From: Rhinocladiella similis
Taxonomy: Eukaryota; Ascomycota; Eurotiomycetes; Chaetothyriales; Herpotrichiellaceae
Reading direction: 5' to 3'
Assembly: GCA_024082115.1 (NCBI GenBank)
Contig: JAMRYE010000013.1
Coordinates: 2,800,001 to 2,864,000, forward strand
DNA: 64,000 nt
Part shown: positions 1 through 11,111 of the stretch, piece after piece
Position numbering within the stretch: the stretch's first letter is position 1
Layout of the letters: every line of letters begins with the position of its first letter
Made by a program: the position numbers and the translations under genes
Notes under the pieces: generated by a model
Told to the model about the DNA's origin: nothing
Databases searched by the model: none
Seen by the model: the letters and a program-made list of their open reading frames with translations, nothing else

Positions 1-858
1 TCTTTTGAAAGCTTCACATCGAATGCACCTTTGATGAGCTCCGCAGGAGAAATGGGCACGATACCAGACCGAGGACAAGACCCCAATGGAGCTTGGTACG
101 GCAAGCCATTGCCCAATCGAAATCCAACAGGTCTCTCCCAGTTTTCTCAACGCTCATATAGCCCAGCTCCACCTCGACCAGGCACAGCACAGGGAAGTCG
201 AAATGATCCCGGATCTTATCAAATGGATCCTCTCCCACGGCCCGGCACTGGCATGTCCAACAACTCTCTCCCACGATACACCCCGAACAGTTCCGGAGCT
301 CTCCCTTACCCAGACGATCGTAGCTCTACGTCTTCCAAGGCGCCTTCGTGGTCTGGATCGAACTCCGACCCTGCTGTGGACAGCATCGGACGTCGTACAC
401 CAGCCGCAGTCGGACCTGCCTTCCCAAGTATTTCCGAAGAAAGAGGGCGCATGTCACCTCTACCTGGACCACAGTTTCGGTCGCAAACTCCTGTCAGAGG
501 CCCTGAACGATCATTCACGCCAAACGGACCACCGCCTCGAGCGATGACAGCAGGTGGTCCTCCACCAGTCGATAGGTCTTTCACGCCTAACGGCCTGCCT
601 CCACGGGCTATGACACCATCAGGAGGACCAACATTACCTCGACTACAAAACACATCAGGTGCAGGATACATACCATATTCGGAGGAACCGCGATCAATGA
701 CTCCTGCATCCTCGATACCACCCAGTGCTACAATTCGTAGTGTTAATGAGCCAGCAAGAAGCTATTCGCCGTTCAGACCCCAGGGATATGGGCCGCAAGG
801 GAGAGCGCCACCTCAAAGACAGGGCAGTGCTGTTGACGACATCTTGGACCATTATTGA
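1..858 (+). CDS. C-terminal part of a proline/serine-rich protein, 5' end outside the window
   Basis: The reading frame is already open at base 1 and runs to a TGA at 856-858, so this is the last exon, or part of it, of a gene that starts upstream. About 285 residues are visible. They are low-complexity and rich in Pro, Ser, Gly and Arg. Short units of the type RS(F/Y)(T/S)P recur, including two near-copies of a unit RSFTPNGxPPRAMT. No globular domain, membrane segment or catalytic motif is visible, which suggests a disordered, phosphorylation-prone tail. I do not recognise the family. The following gene, COX15, lies on the same strand about 420 bp downstream. Confidence 0.6.
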   Translation, partial: SFESFTSNAPLMSSAGEMGTIPDRGQDPNGAWYGKPLPNRNPTGLSQFSQRSYSPAPPRPGTAQGSRNDPGSYQMDPLPRPGTGMSNNSLPRYTPNSSGALPYPDDRSSTSSKAPSWSGSNSDPAVDSIGRRTPAAVGPAFPSISEERGRMSPLPGPQFRSQTPVRGPERSFTPNGPPPRAMTAGGPPPVDRSFTPNGLPPRAMTPSGGPTLPRLQNTSGAGYIPYSEEPRSMTPASSIPPSATIRSVNEPARSYSPFRPQGYGPQGRAPPQRQGSAVDDILDHY

Positions 859-1280
859 CTGATCAACTAAGCTGGTCCCTCCTAATACTCCATTTTTGGG
901 CTCATGACCACGAATTTTATAATGATGATAAATAGCTAGCGAATTTGTGTGTGTGTATCAAAAGTGTCACAATCGATACTTGAATCAATTACTTTTCAAA
1001 ATCACAGTCAATGGATTGTTCAAGCATATCACCATGATGAATTAGCGTGGGATGATTTGAGAGTGTATGCTCCGTACAGAACAGTTACAGATGATACTTG
1101 TACATACCTCTGGATGTGGTCTGACTCTGCGTTCTGCATTTTTGAAAGCTCTCCGATTGGCCAGCCACGACGTGTACGAATTACGAGTTGTAGATCGCAT
1201 TAGCAGTCGGGTACTGCGCTTTCTTTCCTCTCGTTCTTTTCCTTTTGGTTTTGCAGTGCTCTCAGCTTCAGCTTGAAGGT
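859..1280. other. Intergenic region before COX15
   Basis: It holds the 3' flank of the upstream gene and the COX15 promoter/leader. There is a short TG repeat near 944-955 and a pyrimidine-rich stretch (about 1220-1250) just before the COX15 start. No gene is seen. Confidence 0.5.
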
Positions 1281-3061
1281 ATGCTGCCCGCTTCAGGATT
1301 CGCGAGGGCTCTTCGCGAAGCCGCCCCAGGCTTGTCCAAGCGGTTTTTCAACTGCAGTCAACGCACCGTACACCTTCCCCCAACCACACAGACTCGAGCC
1401 TTCACTGTAAAGTCTACGAAGACGAGTTTCCGACAGAGCGTGCACAGATGCACACAGTCGAGCGTCAGGACGTATGCGGAGAAGAGATTTGAGTCTCGCT
1501 CATTCTCGGCCTCTGCGAGGTCAAGAGCTACACAGACCGCGGAGAGTGAGGGTGCGCAGTCTAGCGAGGGGGATGCCGGGAAGAAGCAGTCGTCTTCCTC
1601 TTTCCCGGACACATCGTCCAACGCAGTGGCGTACTGGCTCCTCGGCAGTGCTGCAAGTGTGTTTGGGATTGTGGTGTTTGGTGGCCTCACGAGGCTCACC
1701 GAGTCAGGGTACGTTCTGCAAAACGTGTTTGCGATTTATGCTCAAGCATACGTTCGAATGCTAACGGATCGTACAGACTCAGTATAACAGAATGGAAACC
1801 AGTGACGGGATCCCTCCCTCCCATGTCCCAAGAAGACTGGGAAGCCGAATTCGCCAAATACCGCTCGTCGCCAGAATTCAAAATCCTCAATTCGCGCATG
1901 ACCCTCGAAGAGTTCAAGAGTATATACTGGATGGAATGGATTCACCGACTCTGGGGCCGGTTTATTGGTCTCTCGTTTGTTCTGCCCGCGGCGTACTTTG
2001 TCGCTAGACGACGAGTATCACGCAACATGGCTGTCAGATTACTCGGTATCGCCGGCCTGATTGGATTCCAGGGCTTCATTGGCTGGTGGATGGTCAAGTC
2101 GGGACTCAAAGACGACTTGTTCGCTCCGGGGAGTCATCCGCGCGTATCACAGTACCGGTTGACGGCGCACTTGGGTGCGGCTTTTGTCTGTTACCTTGCC
2201 ATGCTGTGGAACGGGCTGGACATCCTTAGGACGAACAAGGTTCTCAAGACTTGCGCGGCGTCGCCGGACAAGGCGCAGGGTGTTCTCCAAGCGCTGAAGA
2301 ACCCCGCTCTCAAACCATTCAAGCGATACGTGGGCTTGTTGGCAGGGTTGGTCTTCATCACGGCAATGTCCGGAGGTCTCGTCGCCGGTCTGGACGCGGG
2401 CTTGATCTATAACGAGTTCCCTTACATGGGGTTGGGCCTGACTCCACCAAAGTCGGAACTGTGGGATAAATTCTACTCACGCGAAGAGGACGGAAGTGAT
2501 CTATGGTGGCGCAACATACTGGAAAACCCCAGCTTGGTACAATTGGACCACCGGATCCTCGCGACCACGACGTTCACGGCCGTCATGGCTTTGTGGGCGT
2601 TTAGTCGCAGGGGGGCGATGAGTACAGTGCTCCCCAGAGCTGCGAAGAAGGGCGTCCACGGTGTCGTTGGCTTCGCGTTGTTGCAGGTTACCCTGGGCAT
2701 ATGTACGCTGTTGTACCTTGTGCCTACGCACCTGGCGAGCGCGCATCAGGCGGGCGCTTTGGCATTGTTGACTTGGACCGTGGTGTTGGGAAGCCGTGTC
2801 TGGTTCCCCAAGCAAGCAGCCAAGATTCTTGCGCAGCGCGCACAGAGAGCTGCTCTATACGGTGCTGGTGTCTCGAGCAGTGCAAATGGGGCAGCTGCAC
2901 AAGCAACGATGGGGTCAGCAGCTACGACGGGACCGCTATTGGCCGCGAGTGTTCTGCCTGGCGTCACGGCATTGGCGTTGATGATGAGCAATCAAGCAGA
3001 GGATGCTCTGAGGGAGCAACTTGTGCTTCAGCAGCAGAGGAGAAAGGAGGAGCAACAGTAA
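1281..3061 (+). CDS. COX15: Cytochrome c oxidase assembly protein COX15 (heme A synthase)
   Basis: COX15 oxidises heme O to heme A in the inner mitochondrial membrane for cytochrome c oxidase. Exons are 1281-1708 and 1777-3061. The 68-bp intron (GTACGT...ACAG) has a GCTAACG branch point and restores the frame as TESG/LSITEWKP. The product is 570 residues. The first ~110 residues are Arg/Ser-rich without acidic clusters, like a mitochondrial presequence. Multiple hydrophobic helices follow, with family segments WMEWIHRLWGRFIGL, DAGLIYNEFPYMG, VQLDHRILATTTF and HLASAHQAGALALLT, which carry the conserved heme-binding histidines. The start is the first ATG compatible with the presequence. The Ala/Gln-rich C-terminal tail after the last helix looks dispensable. 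Confidence 0.95.
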
Positions 3062-4133
3062 GTAAGGTCGACTTGTGGCCGAGATGTAAAGATCAGCATG
3101 ACTTGGGGCCCATTCATACTCTCTCCTCCCTGCTATCGCTGATGTAATGGCAACTAAATGTACGAGTATATTCTATCATATCACAGAGCAACTAAGCCAT
3201 GTACAGAATACCCTTTGGTACCTCAAGTTAGATCAGTACATGAGATGGGATGAGATATGTCAAGTTAGCGTGTGTTGATAGTAAATTATAGTACCATGGA
3301 CATGTACCTGTACCTTGTACCGCTGGACACCGCTGCTCTCAGTGGTCTTTCTGGGATCAAAACAAACATCAAGTCTACTCTTTCCCAAGACACCACCGAC
3401 GTCCTCTGTACCAATAGACGGGTCTGTTGTTTCTCATGCATGCAACCTACTAATGTGATGGTCATGGTAGGTAGCAGGGCGAAAATCGACGAGGCGGTTT
3501 CCAACTCTTTAGCAACCGGCAAAACAGCAACCAGCCAACAGCCAACAGCCAACATAAGAGGAAACAGCCAGATGTGGGGGGGGGGGGGGGGGGGGGGGAA
3601 GGGGTGTGGGTTTCGTAAGGCGTTGCCATAAAAAAAAGAACTTGGATTTTCATTTTCTCTTGAACTTGGAACGATGCTCGTGCGGCTGGTATGCAAAGAC
3701 ACACGAGAGACGCGGGAGACATCGCATCTGATTAGTATCCTCTCCCTCTCTCACAAAATCCACACATCACTATCATCGCCAGCACCATCGCCATCATCAT
3801 CGCCAGCACCAGGGCGGGAAGTGTGGTTGTATTCTCTTTTACCCGGCCACGTCTACTCCATGACAACAATCCCACCCGCGCGCACACTTGTAAACTCTGT
3901 CCAGTACGGGCTCTCGTCTTCGTTTTGGTGGTGATCTCCCCTTTTCCGTCATCTATCTTCTCATAGAAACCCCCATCTCTCTAATCCACGCACGCTAAAT
4001 ACTCTTCCCAAATCTATCTAATCAAAGTCGCGAAATCCGGGACGCAGGAGGCGCCCAAAAACCGCGCTGTCTCTGTATTCTCCTCGTGAAAAAAAATTCA
4101 ACAAGGACAATCGGCACTCGGTGTCTCCCTGAA
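3062..4133. other. Intergenic region between convergent COX15 and KRS1
   Basis: This is the 3' flank of both COX15 and the lysyl-tRNA synthetase gene. It contains a 23-base G run and a CATCGCCA-type imperfect repeat (about 3772-3812). No coding signal is recognised; short open frames here are low-complexity. Confidence 0.5.
3576..3598 (+). repeat. Uninterrupted run of 23 G
   Basis: A homopolymer of 23 guanines lies in the COX15/KRS1 intergenic region. It could fold as a G-quadruplex on this strand, and its length may be inaccurate if the assembly came from short or noisy reads. Confidence 0.9.
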
Positions 4134-6002
4134 TCAATGTCCAACACTCACATCCTCTTCAGGCATCGGCTCGATTCCGACAACTTCGGCAGCAAATTGC
4201 TTGTCCTTTCCGGTGTTCTTCTCCTCCTTCATGAACGGGAACGCCAAAACTTCGCGGATCGTGTAGTTGTCAGTCAAGAACATGACCATCCGATCGATAC
4301 CCATACCCCAACCACCCGTCGGGGGCAGGCCGAACTCGAGGGCCGTGCAGAAGTTCTCGTCGACCATTTGCGCCTCGTCGTCGCCTTGGGCCTTTTGGCG
4401 CGCTTGCTCTTCGAACCGTAGTCGCTGGTCGAATGGGTCGTTCAACTCGGTGTAGGCGTTGACAATCTCCTTCTTGCACACAAAGGCCTCGAATCGCTCG
4501 CAAATACCCGCTTGGGAACGATGGTACTTGGCCAATGGGGACATCATTTGCGGGTGACCCGTGATGAAGGTGGGGTTGATGCACTTTTCCTCAATGAACT
4601 CGCCGACCAGCTTGTCGAGCATACGAGCGTTGGTCTCGGGAGGCGAGCATACCACATTGACCTTCTTCAAGAGACGCTTGAAGAACGCGTTGGTCTCAGC
4701 TGTGTGGAGCTGGTCGCCTGGGGGGAACGTCTCACCCGTTGCCTCTTCGAGGGCAGGGATCATCTCAATGCGCTTCCAGGGACGGGACCAGTCGACGTCG
4801 TACGTCTCGCCGGTCTGGGTGTGGAAGGTCGTCTTGTGCCCGCCGGTGACTTCCTTGACGAGGCCAGACACGAGCTCCTCGGTGCGGTCCATCACGTCGT
4901 AGACGTCAGCATAGGCCTCGTAGAATTCGCAGGTCGTGAACTCAGGGTTGTGCGTGAGATCGGCGCCCTCGTTGCGGAATTGCTTGCCTAGTTCGTACAC
5001 GCGCTCGATGCCGCCAACCACGAGCATCTTGAGATACAGCTCTGGAGCGATACGCATGAACATGTCGGTGTCGTACTCGTTGATGTGTGTGACGAAGGGC
5101 TTGGCCGTGGCGCCACCGGCAATTGAGTTCATCATGGGCGTTTCAACTTCGATGAAGCCATTCGAGTCGAAGTAGTTGCGGATGTAGGAGACCATCTTGG
5201 CTCGGGTGAGGAGAATCTTACGAGAGCGGTCGTTGATGATCAGGTCGAGATATCGTTGGCGGAAACGAGTTTCGACATCTTGGAGACCAAAATGTTCCGA
5301 GGGGATTTGATGCAGACAAGGTGTGAGGAGGGTGACTTCGGTCGCGAAGACGGAGAGTTCGCCGTCGTTGGGTCTGTTCTTGGGCGACGTTCGGCCAGGG
5401 TAGCCCACGATGCCAATGATATCACCTCGACGGAGGTGTTCATGCTGTGCTTGGAAGCCGACGTCGCCCGTGGCCTCTTGCGCTTGACACATGATTTGAA
5501 CCTTTGTGCCAGCTCCTCTGATGTCGTAAAAGACCAGCTTGGTGCCAGAGACTCTCTTGGTGTAGACTCTGCCAGCGACTCGGATTTCCACATCCTTCTT
5601 CTGCTCTCCTGGCTTAAGGTCGCCATATTCTGCGAGGAACTTGGGGATAGTGGTGTTGACTTGGAACTTGTGAGGATAAGGATTTGGGGTCTTGGTCTCT
5701 CGCATGCGGTTGACCCGTCCACTCCGGATCTCGAAGTATTGCTACCATGGGTTAGCAGGCTGGAAAATGAGAGCGAAACGTGTACCAACGTTCGGGTTGA
5801 GGTTGCTTTCGTCCATTTCTGCGCTGGAAGCCTTCTTTTCTGGCTTTGGGGGGGCAGAGGCTGCCTTTTCCTTCTTCCTTTCCTCCTGTTGTCTTTGCTT
5901 CTGTCTCTTCTTCAATTCCGACTTGGAGACTCTTTCGCCTGTTACGTCGTCAAGGTGTAGGTTTGCAGTTTCCTGCGCGAGCGAAGTATTCGTGTCCGCC
6001 AT
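4134..6002 (-). CDS. KRS1: Cytosolic lysyl-tRNA synthetase
   Basis: This class II aminoacyl-tRNA synthetase charges tRNA-Lys in the cytosol. Exon 1 is 6002-5790 and exon 2 is 5741-4134. The 48-bp intron (GTTGGT...TAG) is phase 0 and joins NLNPN to QYFEIRSG, as in the family. The product is 606 residues. The N-terminal ~60 residues form a Lys/Glu-rich helical extension typical of eukaryotic LysRS. An OB-fold tRNA-anticodon-binding domain follows, then the catalytic core with motif 1 around FIEVETPMM, motif 2 around FRNEGADLTHNPEFT and motif 3 GWGMGIDRMVMF. No mitochondrial presequence is visible. It is transcribed toward COX15. Confidence 0.96.
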
Positions 6003-6275
6003 GCTGGAGGATTATGAGTCAACTGTGCGTCAAAACTAGAGAGTACTGGAAGGCCTGGGTGCTAAAACGGTCATTACTTGAGTCATTGGGCCGTTGGTGG
6101 GATGGGATTTTGTGCAGAGGACGTTGACTCATTATTTTTCACGGTGCGGCACAACATGACTCGGGCAAGAGGTCGGGGCGCAGGCTCAAAATGCTTTTTT
6201 GCTCTGCGCACCCGACATAACCAATGTGTTGTGATGGTCATTTACTGCAGTACCTAGTAGTATGAAGTTCCAAAT
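6003..6275. promoter_or_regulatory. KRS1 upstream region
   Basis: About 270 bp separate the KRS1 start from the 3' end of the MAPEG gene on the same strand. It must contain the KRS1 promoter. No specific site is assigned. Confidence 0.35.
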
Positions 6276-6775
6276 CTACAGCATCTTCAGTCCCATTGAC
6301 ATGCATAGTCCCCATATTCCAGCTTGCATGAGCCAGAAGCCCGATCCATAGAGCCTGCTCTTGCCTTGTGCCTTTCTCCCTGCGATGTATCCATATGCGT
6401 AAATGATTCTGAAGAACACCCAACCTGCTCCGAGTGCTGCTGTTGCCACAGGGTATTCGAGGCCTGCAAAAAGCATAGATGCAACGACCTGAGGCAAGTT
6501 ATCCAACAGGTTGCCGTGAGCTCGCTGGGCGCAGTTGAACTTGTATGCTGCTTGACTCTCTTTCGCTTCTTGTGGGGTGGCATATGGGTTGGGATATGGA
6601 ATTCGAGCCGACTTTCGATGCGTCCCTACGACGATGCCTTGGGCAAATGCCAATACTGGTGCCAGTCCAAGGGCCACGAGGACAACGTAGCTTATCTGTT
6701 GTCAGCTATCTGTGCAATATTCGATCATGGGAGAACTTACCCATATTTGTCGGGGACCGTCAAAGTGTATGCCAT
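6276..6775 (-). CDS. MAPEG family protein, microsomal glutathione S-transferase 3 type
   Basis: This is a small integral membrane enzyme of the MAPEG family, with glutathione transferase/peroxidase activity in MGST3 relatives. Exon 1 is 6775-6741 (35 nt) and exon 2 is 6690-6276. The 50-bp intron (GTAAGT...AAG) joins PDKYG to YVVLVALG. The product is 149 residues. It has four hydrophobic segments and the family signature FNCAQRAHGNLLDNLPQ, with the NxxQRxHxN core that binds glutathione. The short first exon is supported by the MGST3-like start, in which a Tyr-Gly-Tyr-Val run precedes the first helix. It is in tandem with KRS1. Confidence 0.9.
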
Positions 6776-7734
6776 TGTGTCAACGAATTTAGACAGAGGG
6801 TGGTGATGAGAGTGTCGAAGCAGTGAGAAGAGACAATATATTTGTAAAAGGGTGTTGTTTCAAGTTCGTGGGCTGGTGTGATGGTGCTGTAGTCACACAA
6901 CGCAAGAGATACTCCTCCTGGACGGTGATGATGGCTTCGGATGAACCTGTACTCCGACCCGAGGCTTGGTTTAAAACTTGACGAGGTACTCACAACCGTC
7001 CACCCACCTTTAATCAATACTTGTCCTCGGCGAGCTTTTCGTCTCCTGTCATCACTTCTTCCGTAACGCAGGCTACCATCACACAATGTTCAACGATGGT
7101 TGTAGCTGTACAGGTATACCTCGTGGAGTGGAGAAGCCATCAAGTGGTAGAAACGTGTTGCCGACATTTGTCCTCGGCGAGGTTCTTCTCTTCCATCGGT
7201 GAGCTTGTAGGCGGCACTCACGGCTGCTCATTGCATGTGTGTTGCCTTCTTTCAGGATGAACAGGATCAACCGACGGGACAAAGAAAACACCTAGTAGGA
7301 GTACAGCTGCAACAGGCGATCTATCGCATTTGTAGATGAAGCGTAGCGAACTTCAGCATCTGGTTACGGTTCTTCGAAACGTCAGAGAAGAAAGAATGTA
7401 GCCTGAGATGAAAAGTACCGTAACTAGAGCGCTGATGGCATCATCAATGTTTATTAGCCCCTGCATGAGGTATGTGATTGCGTGATGGGACGCCTAGGAC
7501 TATCTTAGCACGGCTCTGCGCCTGGCGAACTTCGTCCACCGTTACGGAATAGTAAGAGTAAGCAGTTTCAGCAACGTTGCATAAATTCAACCTAAGCTCT
7601 CTGTGAAAAGCACCTATTATCACCATCTGCCCCAGGATGGCAAGTTTTCTCTATCACCGTTGACATGAGTATCAACTGCAGTCGCTTGATACATTCCGTC
7701 TATCACAATCCTTGTGTAATGCGAGAAGCCTCAA
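6776..7734. other. Intergenic region, no gene seen
   Basis: It covers the promoter of the MAPEG gene and the 3' flank of the GMPPA-type gene, both on the minus strand. Open frames are under 110 codons and show no family resemblance. No tRNA-like cloverleaf was noticed. Confidence 0.4.
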
Positions 7735-9164
7735 TCACATAATGACTTCGTTGGCGACATCGCGCTTCAGCTCCTTGTAAGGCAGGCAGATACAGTTCTG
7801 GACTCGAATCTCATCACCCACCGAACATTCTTTCCCGAGAATCGTGATGGCCTGGACCTTGACACCATTCTTGATGATGCTGGTGGTATGGCTGCTGACC
7901 GGAGTGGGAGTGCCTTCAACTCGGGCCCACGCACCGACGCGACTGTTCCAGCCAATAATTGAATAGAGAACACAAGCATCATGCTTGATCTCTGCTTCCT
8001 CGAGGACGATGGCCTCCTTTACACGAGCACCCGCTCCGATGATAGCCTTGGGTCCAACGGAGACATTGGGACCCAGCTTAGCTGTACGGTCGACAGTAGC
8101 AGTAGGATGGATGAAAACCGGAGGTACGATGTTGGCTGACGGGGTTGCAATCTCCTCTGACTGAGATTGGAATGCCTTCGCAAGGTACAGAGCGTTAGCT
8201 GGAACAGCGGAACCAGCAGTCTTGATCTGACGCCAGAAATCCTTGGTCTCGTGGACGTAGAAGCGGTTGCTGTCAGCTAGATCGGACAGAATGTCCTGTT
8301 CGAGACGAAGGACCTCGTTCTTCTCTCCATCTTCTTCCGGATCAGCAATGAAAGATGATTCCATGTTCTCCGACGAAGGGTAAGAAATCATTCTCGGTCG
8401 CTCGGTCTTACGCTTGATGGCGATTCTGATGGACGGGAAGATACACTCAGTGGCGAAGAGATAGACACCACAGTTGATCAAGTTTGATATGTGGCCTTCG
8501 GGTTTTTCGACGTAGTGCAGAACTCGCTTCGTGTGTGCATCCGACACAATGCAACCGAAGTTGGTGGCGGCATCATTGCCAACACGAGTGCCGAGAATGA
8601 CAGCTTCAGCGTCCTTCTCCTCGAAAAGCTTGAGCATAGCCTCGAGGGGGAACGAACAGCAGACATCGGAATTGAGTACAAAGAACCGGTCTGGCTTGCC
8701 CTTAAGGATAGCGTCGCGGAAGTGATAGAGTCCTCCAGCGGTTCCCAAAGCTTGATATTCACGTAGGTACTGGATCTTGATCTGAGGGAATTCTTTCGAC
8801 GAGTCTTTGATGAAATCGCGGAAGACGCTTTCGTCATAGTAACCAATCAGAATAACCTCTTTGATATCTGGGACTTTGGAAACTGCCTTCAAGCAGTGCC
8901 AAATGATGGGGTGGCCTGCAACATCAAAGAGTGGCTAGAGCAAAGGCATTAGTGTCGTGGTCGACCTCCGGAACGGTGAGTGATGATTGATTACCTTTGG
9001 GAGATCCAAGCTCAGCGGCCTGAAGCGAGTTCCTCGAGATGGGCCTCCCACCTTTTCATGTCAGCACGCGCAAGTGAAACGTTGTCTGTAAAACTAACCA
9101 GAATGACTGCTTTGGTGACCGCATTTGGGCCGCTGGCCTTGTTACGCGACGGGACTTTCAGCAT
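7735..9164 (-). CDS. Mannose-1-phosphate guanyltransferase alpha-like protein (GMPPA type)
   Basis: It is related to GDP-mannose pyrophosphorylase; GMPPA proteins regulate or assist GDP-mannose synthesis for protein glycosylation and cell-wall mannan. Exons are 9164-9099, 9051-8995 and 8934-7735, with introns of 47 and 60 bp. The product is 440 residues. The nucleotidyltransferase N-terminus reads VGGPSRGTRFRPLS then PKPLFDVAGHPIIWH. The GGPxxGTRFRPLS form is that of GMPPA rather than the catalytic GMPPB. LNSDVCCSFPLEAML follows. The C-terminal third has left-handed beta-helix hexapeptide repeats (TAKLGPNVSVGPKAIIGAGA). About 75 residues between the two parts are Ser/Glu-rich and less conserved-looking. 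Confidence 0.88.
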
Positions 9165-9540
9165 CTTCGATAGCAAGAATGTGAACAATGGAAATTGCTA
9201 ATGGAGTCGCGGCTCTGTGTCGACACAGGCAAGATCCGATTAATCAAAGTCAACAAAGGGAGACTGTTGTGACGGTTCGCAGATTTCAACTGAGGCCACG
9301 TTCACATTGAGTGACATTCACCGCTAACACATCGAGAGAACCCTTCGAGGCCTTTCACACCCCTGCCAAGGCGCTATGCCTGATTTGGCCGTATCAAGCC
9401 TGCTCCTGAAATGTGGACGGCTGGTGGCGTTCTTCAATTCAACAATTGCGTACAAGTACAACATTGACTTTCGCTCAGCCAGCCTTTTCAACACGTGGAC
9501 AATACATATTACAATGAGCTGCTAGTGATTACTGAAGAGT
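9165..9540. other. Upstream region of the GMPPA-type gene
   Basis: Promoter region of the minus-strand gene. It borders the decayed methyltransferase sequence that begins near 9540. No other feature is recognised. Confidence 0.4.
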
Positions 9541-10494
9541 AAAAGCCGTGTCACAGACGATCAGCGCGAGAGGTTCAAGAAGCAGTTCTATTCGATGCAC
9601 CTACCAGAGAGGTTTAATGCTGCTAAGTAGGTCCTAGAACAATATAGCGGGATACCGGCCGACGTGGTAAATGGACATGTTTTTGAGGATTGTAAGCTTA
9701 CCTCCACACCCCATTCGCATCGCCTACCTAACAATACCTGCCAACGTCTTCAGCGAGATCAAGACTGGTCCATTCTGCCCTTCCCCTGCATAGGCTAATT
9801 CAGCTTCCTGGAGCTGGAGCGTACGCTTACAGACCCTCGCTATCAGGCTACACTCACGCGCCTTCGGCATAGAGACTCTATAGATACCTTGCTCGACGTG
9901 GGCTGTTTCGTCGGCCAGATTGTGCGCGCCCTCGCCTTCAACAGCGCTGACCCCGCGAAGCTGTATGGCACAGATCTAGAGCAGGTATATCTCGAACTTA
10001 ACTTCGACTTGTTTCGTGACAGCGGCAAAATGGACCGATCGCACTTTAGTGCGGGTGATATGCTGCTAGAGCCGCCGAATTCGCGCCTAGATCTCTTTGT
10101 CAGCAAATTTACCCTCATCCATACGAGCAGTTTCTTCCATCTTTTCGACTGGTCGCTGTAAAGTAAGGCCGCGAAGCGTTATATGGAGTTTATGAATCCT
10201 AAAGTGTCCAATGTGACAATGTTTAGAGGAATGATCGGAAGGGAGGAGCCTGGCGATGTACATGGACCGGGACAATCGAAGTTGTTTATGCATAACGCCG
10301 CGAGCTGGGCGAGGCTGTGGGGTGAAATCGGTGAGGCGACAGGGACCCAGTGGTAGACTGAATTCGAATTTGTTGATGATGAGGCATTTAGGAAAGATAA
10401 TCCGCAGTATGCAATTGCTGGGATTAAAAGGGTTCGATTCGGTACTTATAGAGTACAACTTCCCGGATCAAACGGTGGTAGATCGATACGATGA
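9541..10494 (+). pseudogene. Decayed methyltransferase pseudogene
   Basis: One frame carries recognisable pieces of a fungal SAM-dependent methyltransferase: a start region around RFKKQFYSMHLPERFNAAK, then VLEQYSGIPADVV, CIG/FSFLELERTLTDPRYQ, motif I LLDVGCFVGQIVRAL, LYGTDLEQVYLELNFDLFRD, IHTSSFFHLFDW, FRGMIGREEPGDVHGPGQ and WARLWGEIGEATGTQW. The frame is broken by TAG 9628-9630, TAA 9796-9798, TAA 10159-10161 and TAG 10354-10356. All four are in the same phase, so no frameshift is needed. A stretch around 9690-9755 may be an intron or sequence decay. The enzyme cannot be made full length. Each stop can derive from a Gln codon (CAA/CAG) by a CpA-to-TpA change, as in RIP. The family is often biosynthetic in secondary-metabolite clusters. 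Confidence 0.75.
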
Positions 10495-11111
10495 GCATAG
10501 AATCCACTTACTTGACAATTCGTCCAATTTCCCTAGCCGACTTCCAGGGCAAAGAGCATGAGCATTCTCTCTGGGCGGGGGCTGGCATATTAGCAACGAC
10601 GCCTGACGCTTCTACCACGTCCTGCAGGCTGAGGACTTACGAAGACTCGATCGACCTCGTGGAAGACGATTCAGGAGCCATTGAGGCAATGATCCCCTTC
10701 ATATATGCAAATGAATACGACAGCAGCGGGAATAATGAGGCCCGCGTGTCTCCAATGCTTTTCGACGTCATGGTGTACCAAGTCGCGGAGAAATATGGTG
10801 TTGGGGCTCTCAAAAAATTATCCAAGGTAAAGTTCGATCATGCAGCCAGCATTTGCTGGGAGATGAACGAATTTCCTCATGTGATAACTCACGTCTCCAG
10901 TTCTTCCGAATGTGAGGAACTCCGTGACACGATCGCTCACATTTCTCACAAGCATATCGACAAGTTAATCGTGAAGAATAACTTCTTCCGAGTCCTTCAA
11001 GAGACAAGCGGCTTTGCTGCTGATGTTGTTCAGCTCATGGTTAAAGGTACCAATTTGCATGGTTGCACCCGATGTTCCAATTGCCGGACTAGCCTAGAAG
11101 TGGATCATTAG
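10491..11111 (+). CDS. BTB/POZ-domain protein, apparently N-terminally truncated
   Basis: The open frame gives 206 residues. From about residue 50 it matches the second half of the fungal BTB domain (IDLVEDDSGAIEAMIPFIYA, then MVYQVAEKYGVGALKKL) and the usual helical continuation ending in FAADVVQLM. A small Cys-rich tail (CTRCSNC) resembles the C-terminal zinc-ribbon of such proteins. The first ~50 residues do not resemble the expected BTB beginning, in which a short hydrophobic strand precedes the His-containing first helix. The ATG overlaps the end of the methyltransferase pseudogene. This suggests the 5' part was lost and the locus is a remnant, although an unrecognised upstream exon is possible. 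Confidence 0.45.
   Translation: MSIESTYLTIRPISLADFQGKEHEHSLWAGAGILATTPDASTTSCRLRTYEDSIDLVEDDSGAIEAMIPFIYANEYDSSGNNEARVSPMLFDVMVYQVAEKYGVGALKKLSKVKFDHAASICWEMNEFPHVITHVSSSSECEELRDTIAHISHKHIDKLIVKNNFFRVLQETSGFAADVVQLMVKGTNLHGCTRCSNCRTSLEVDH

Noticed and set aside
10430..10445. GGTTCGATTC, like a tRNA B box
   Set aside because: It lies inside the methyltransferase pseudogene frame and has no cloverleaf partners.
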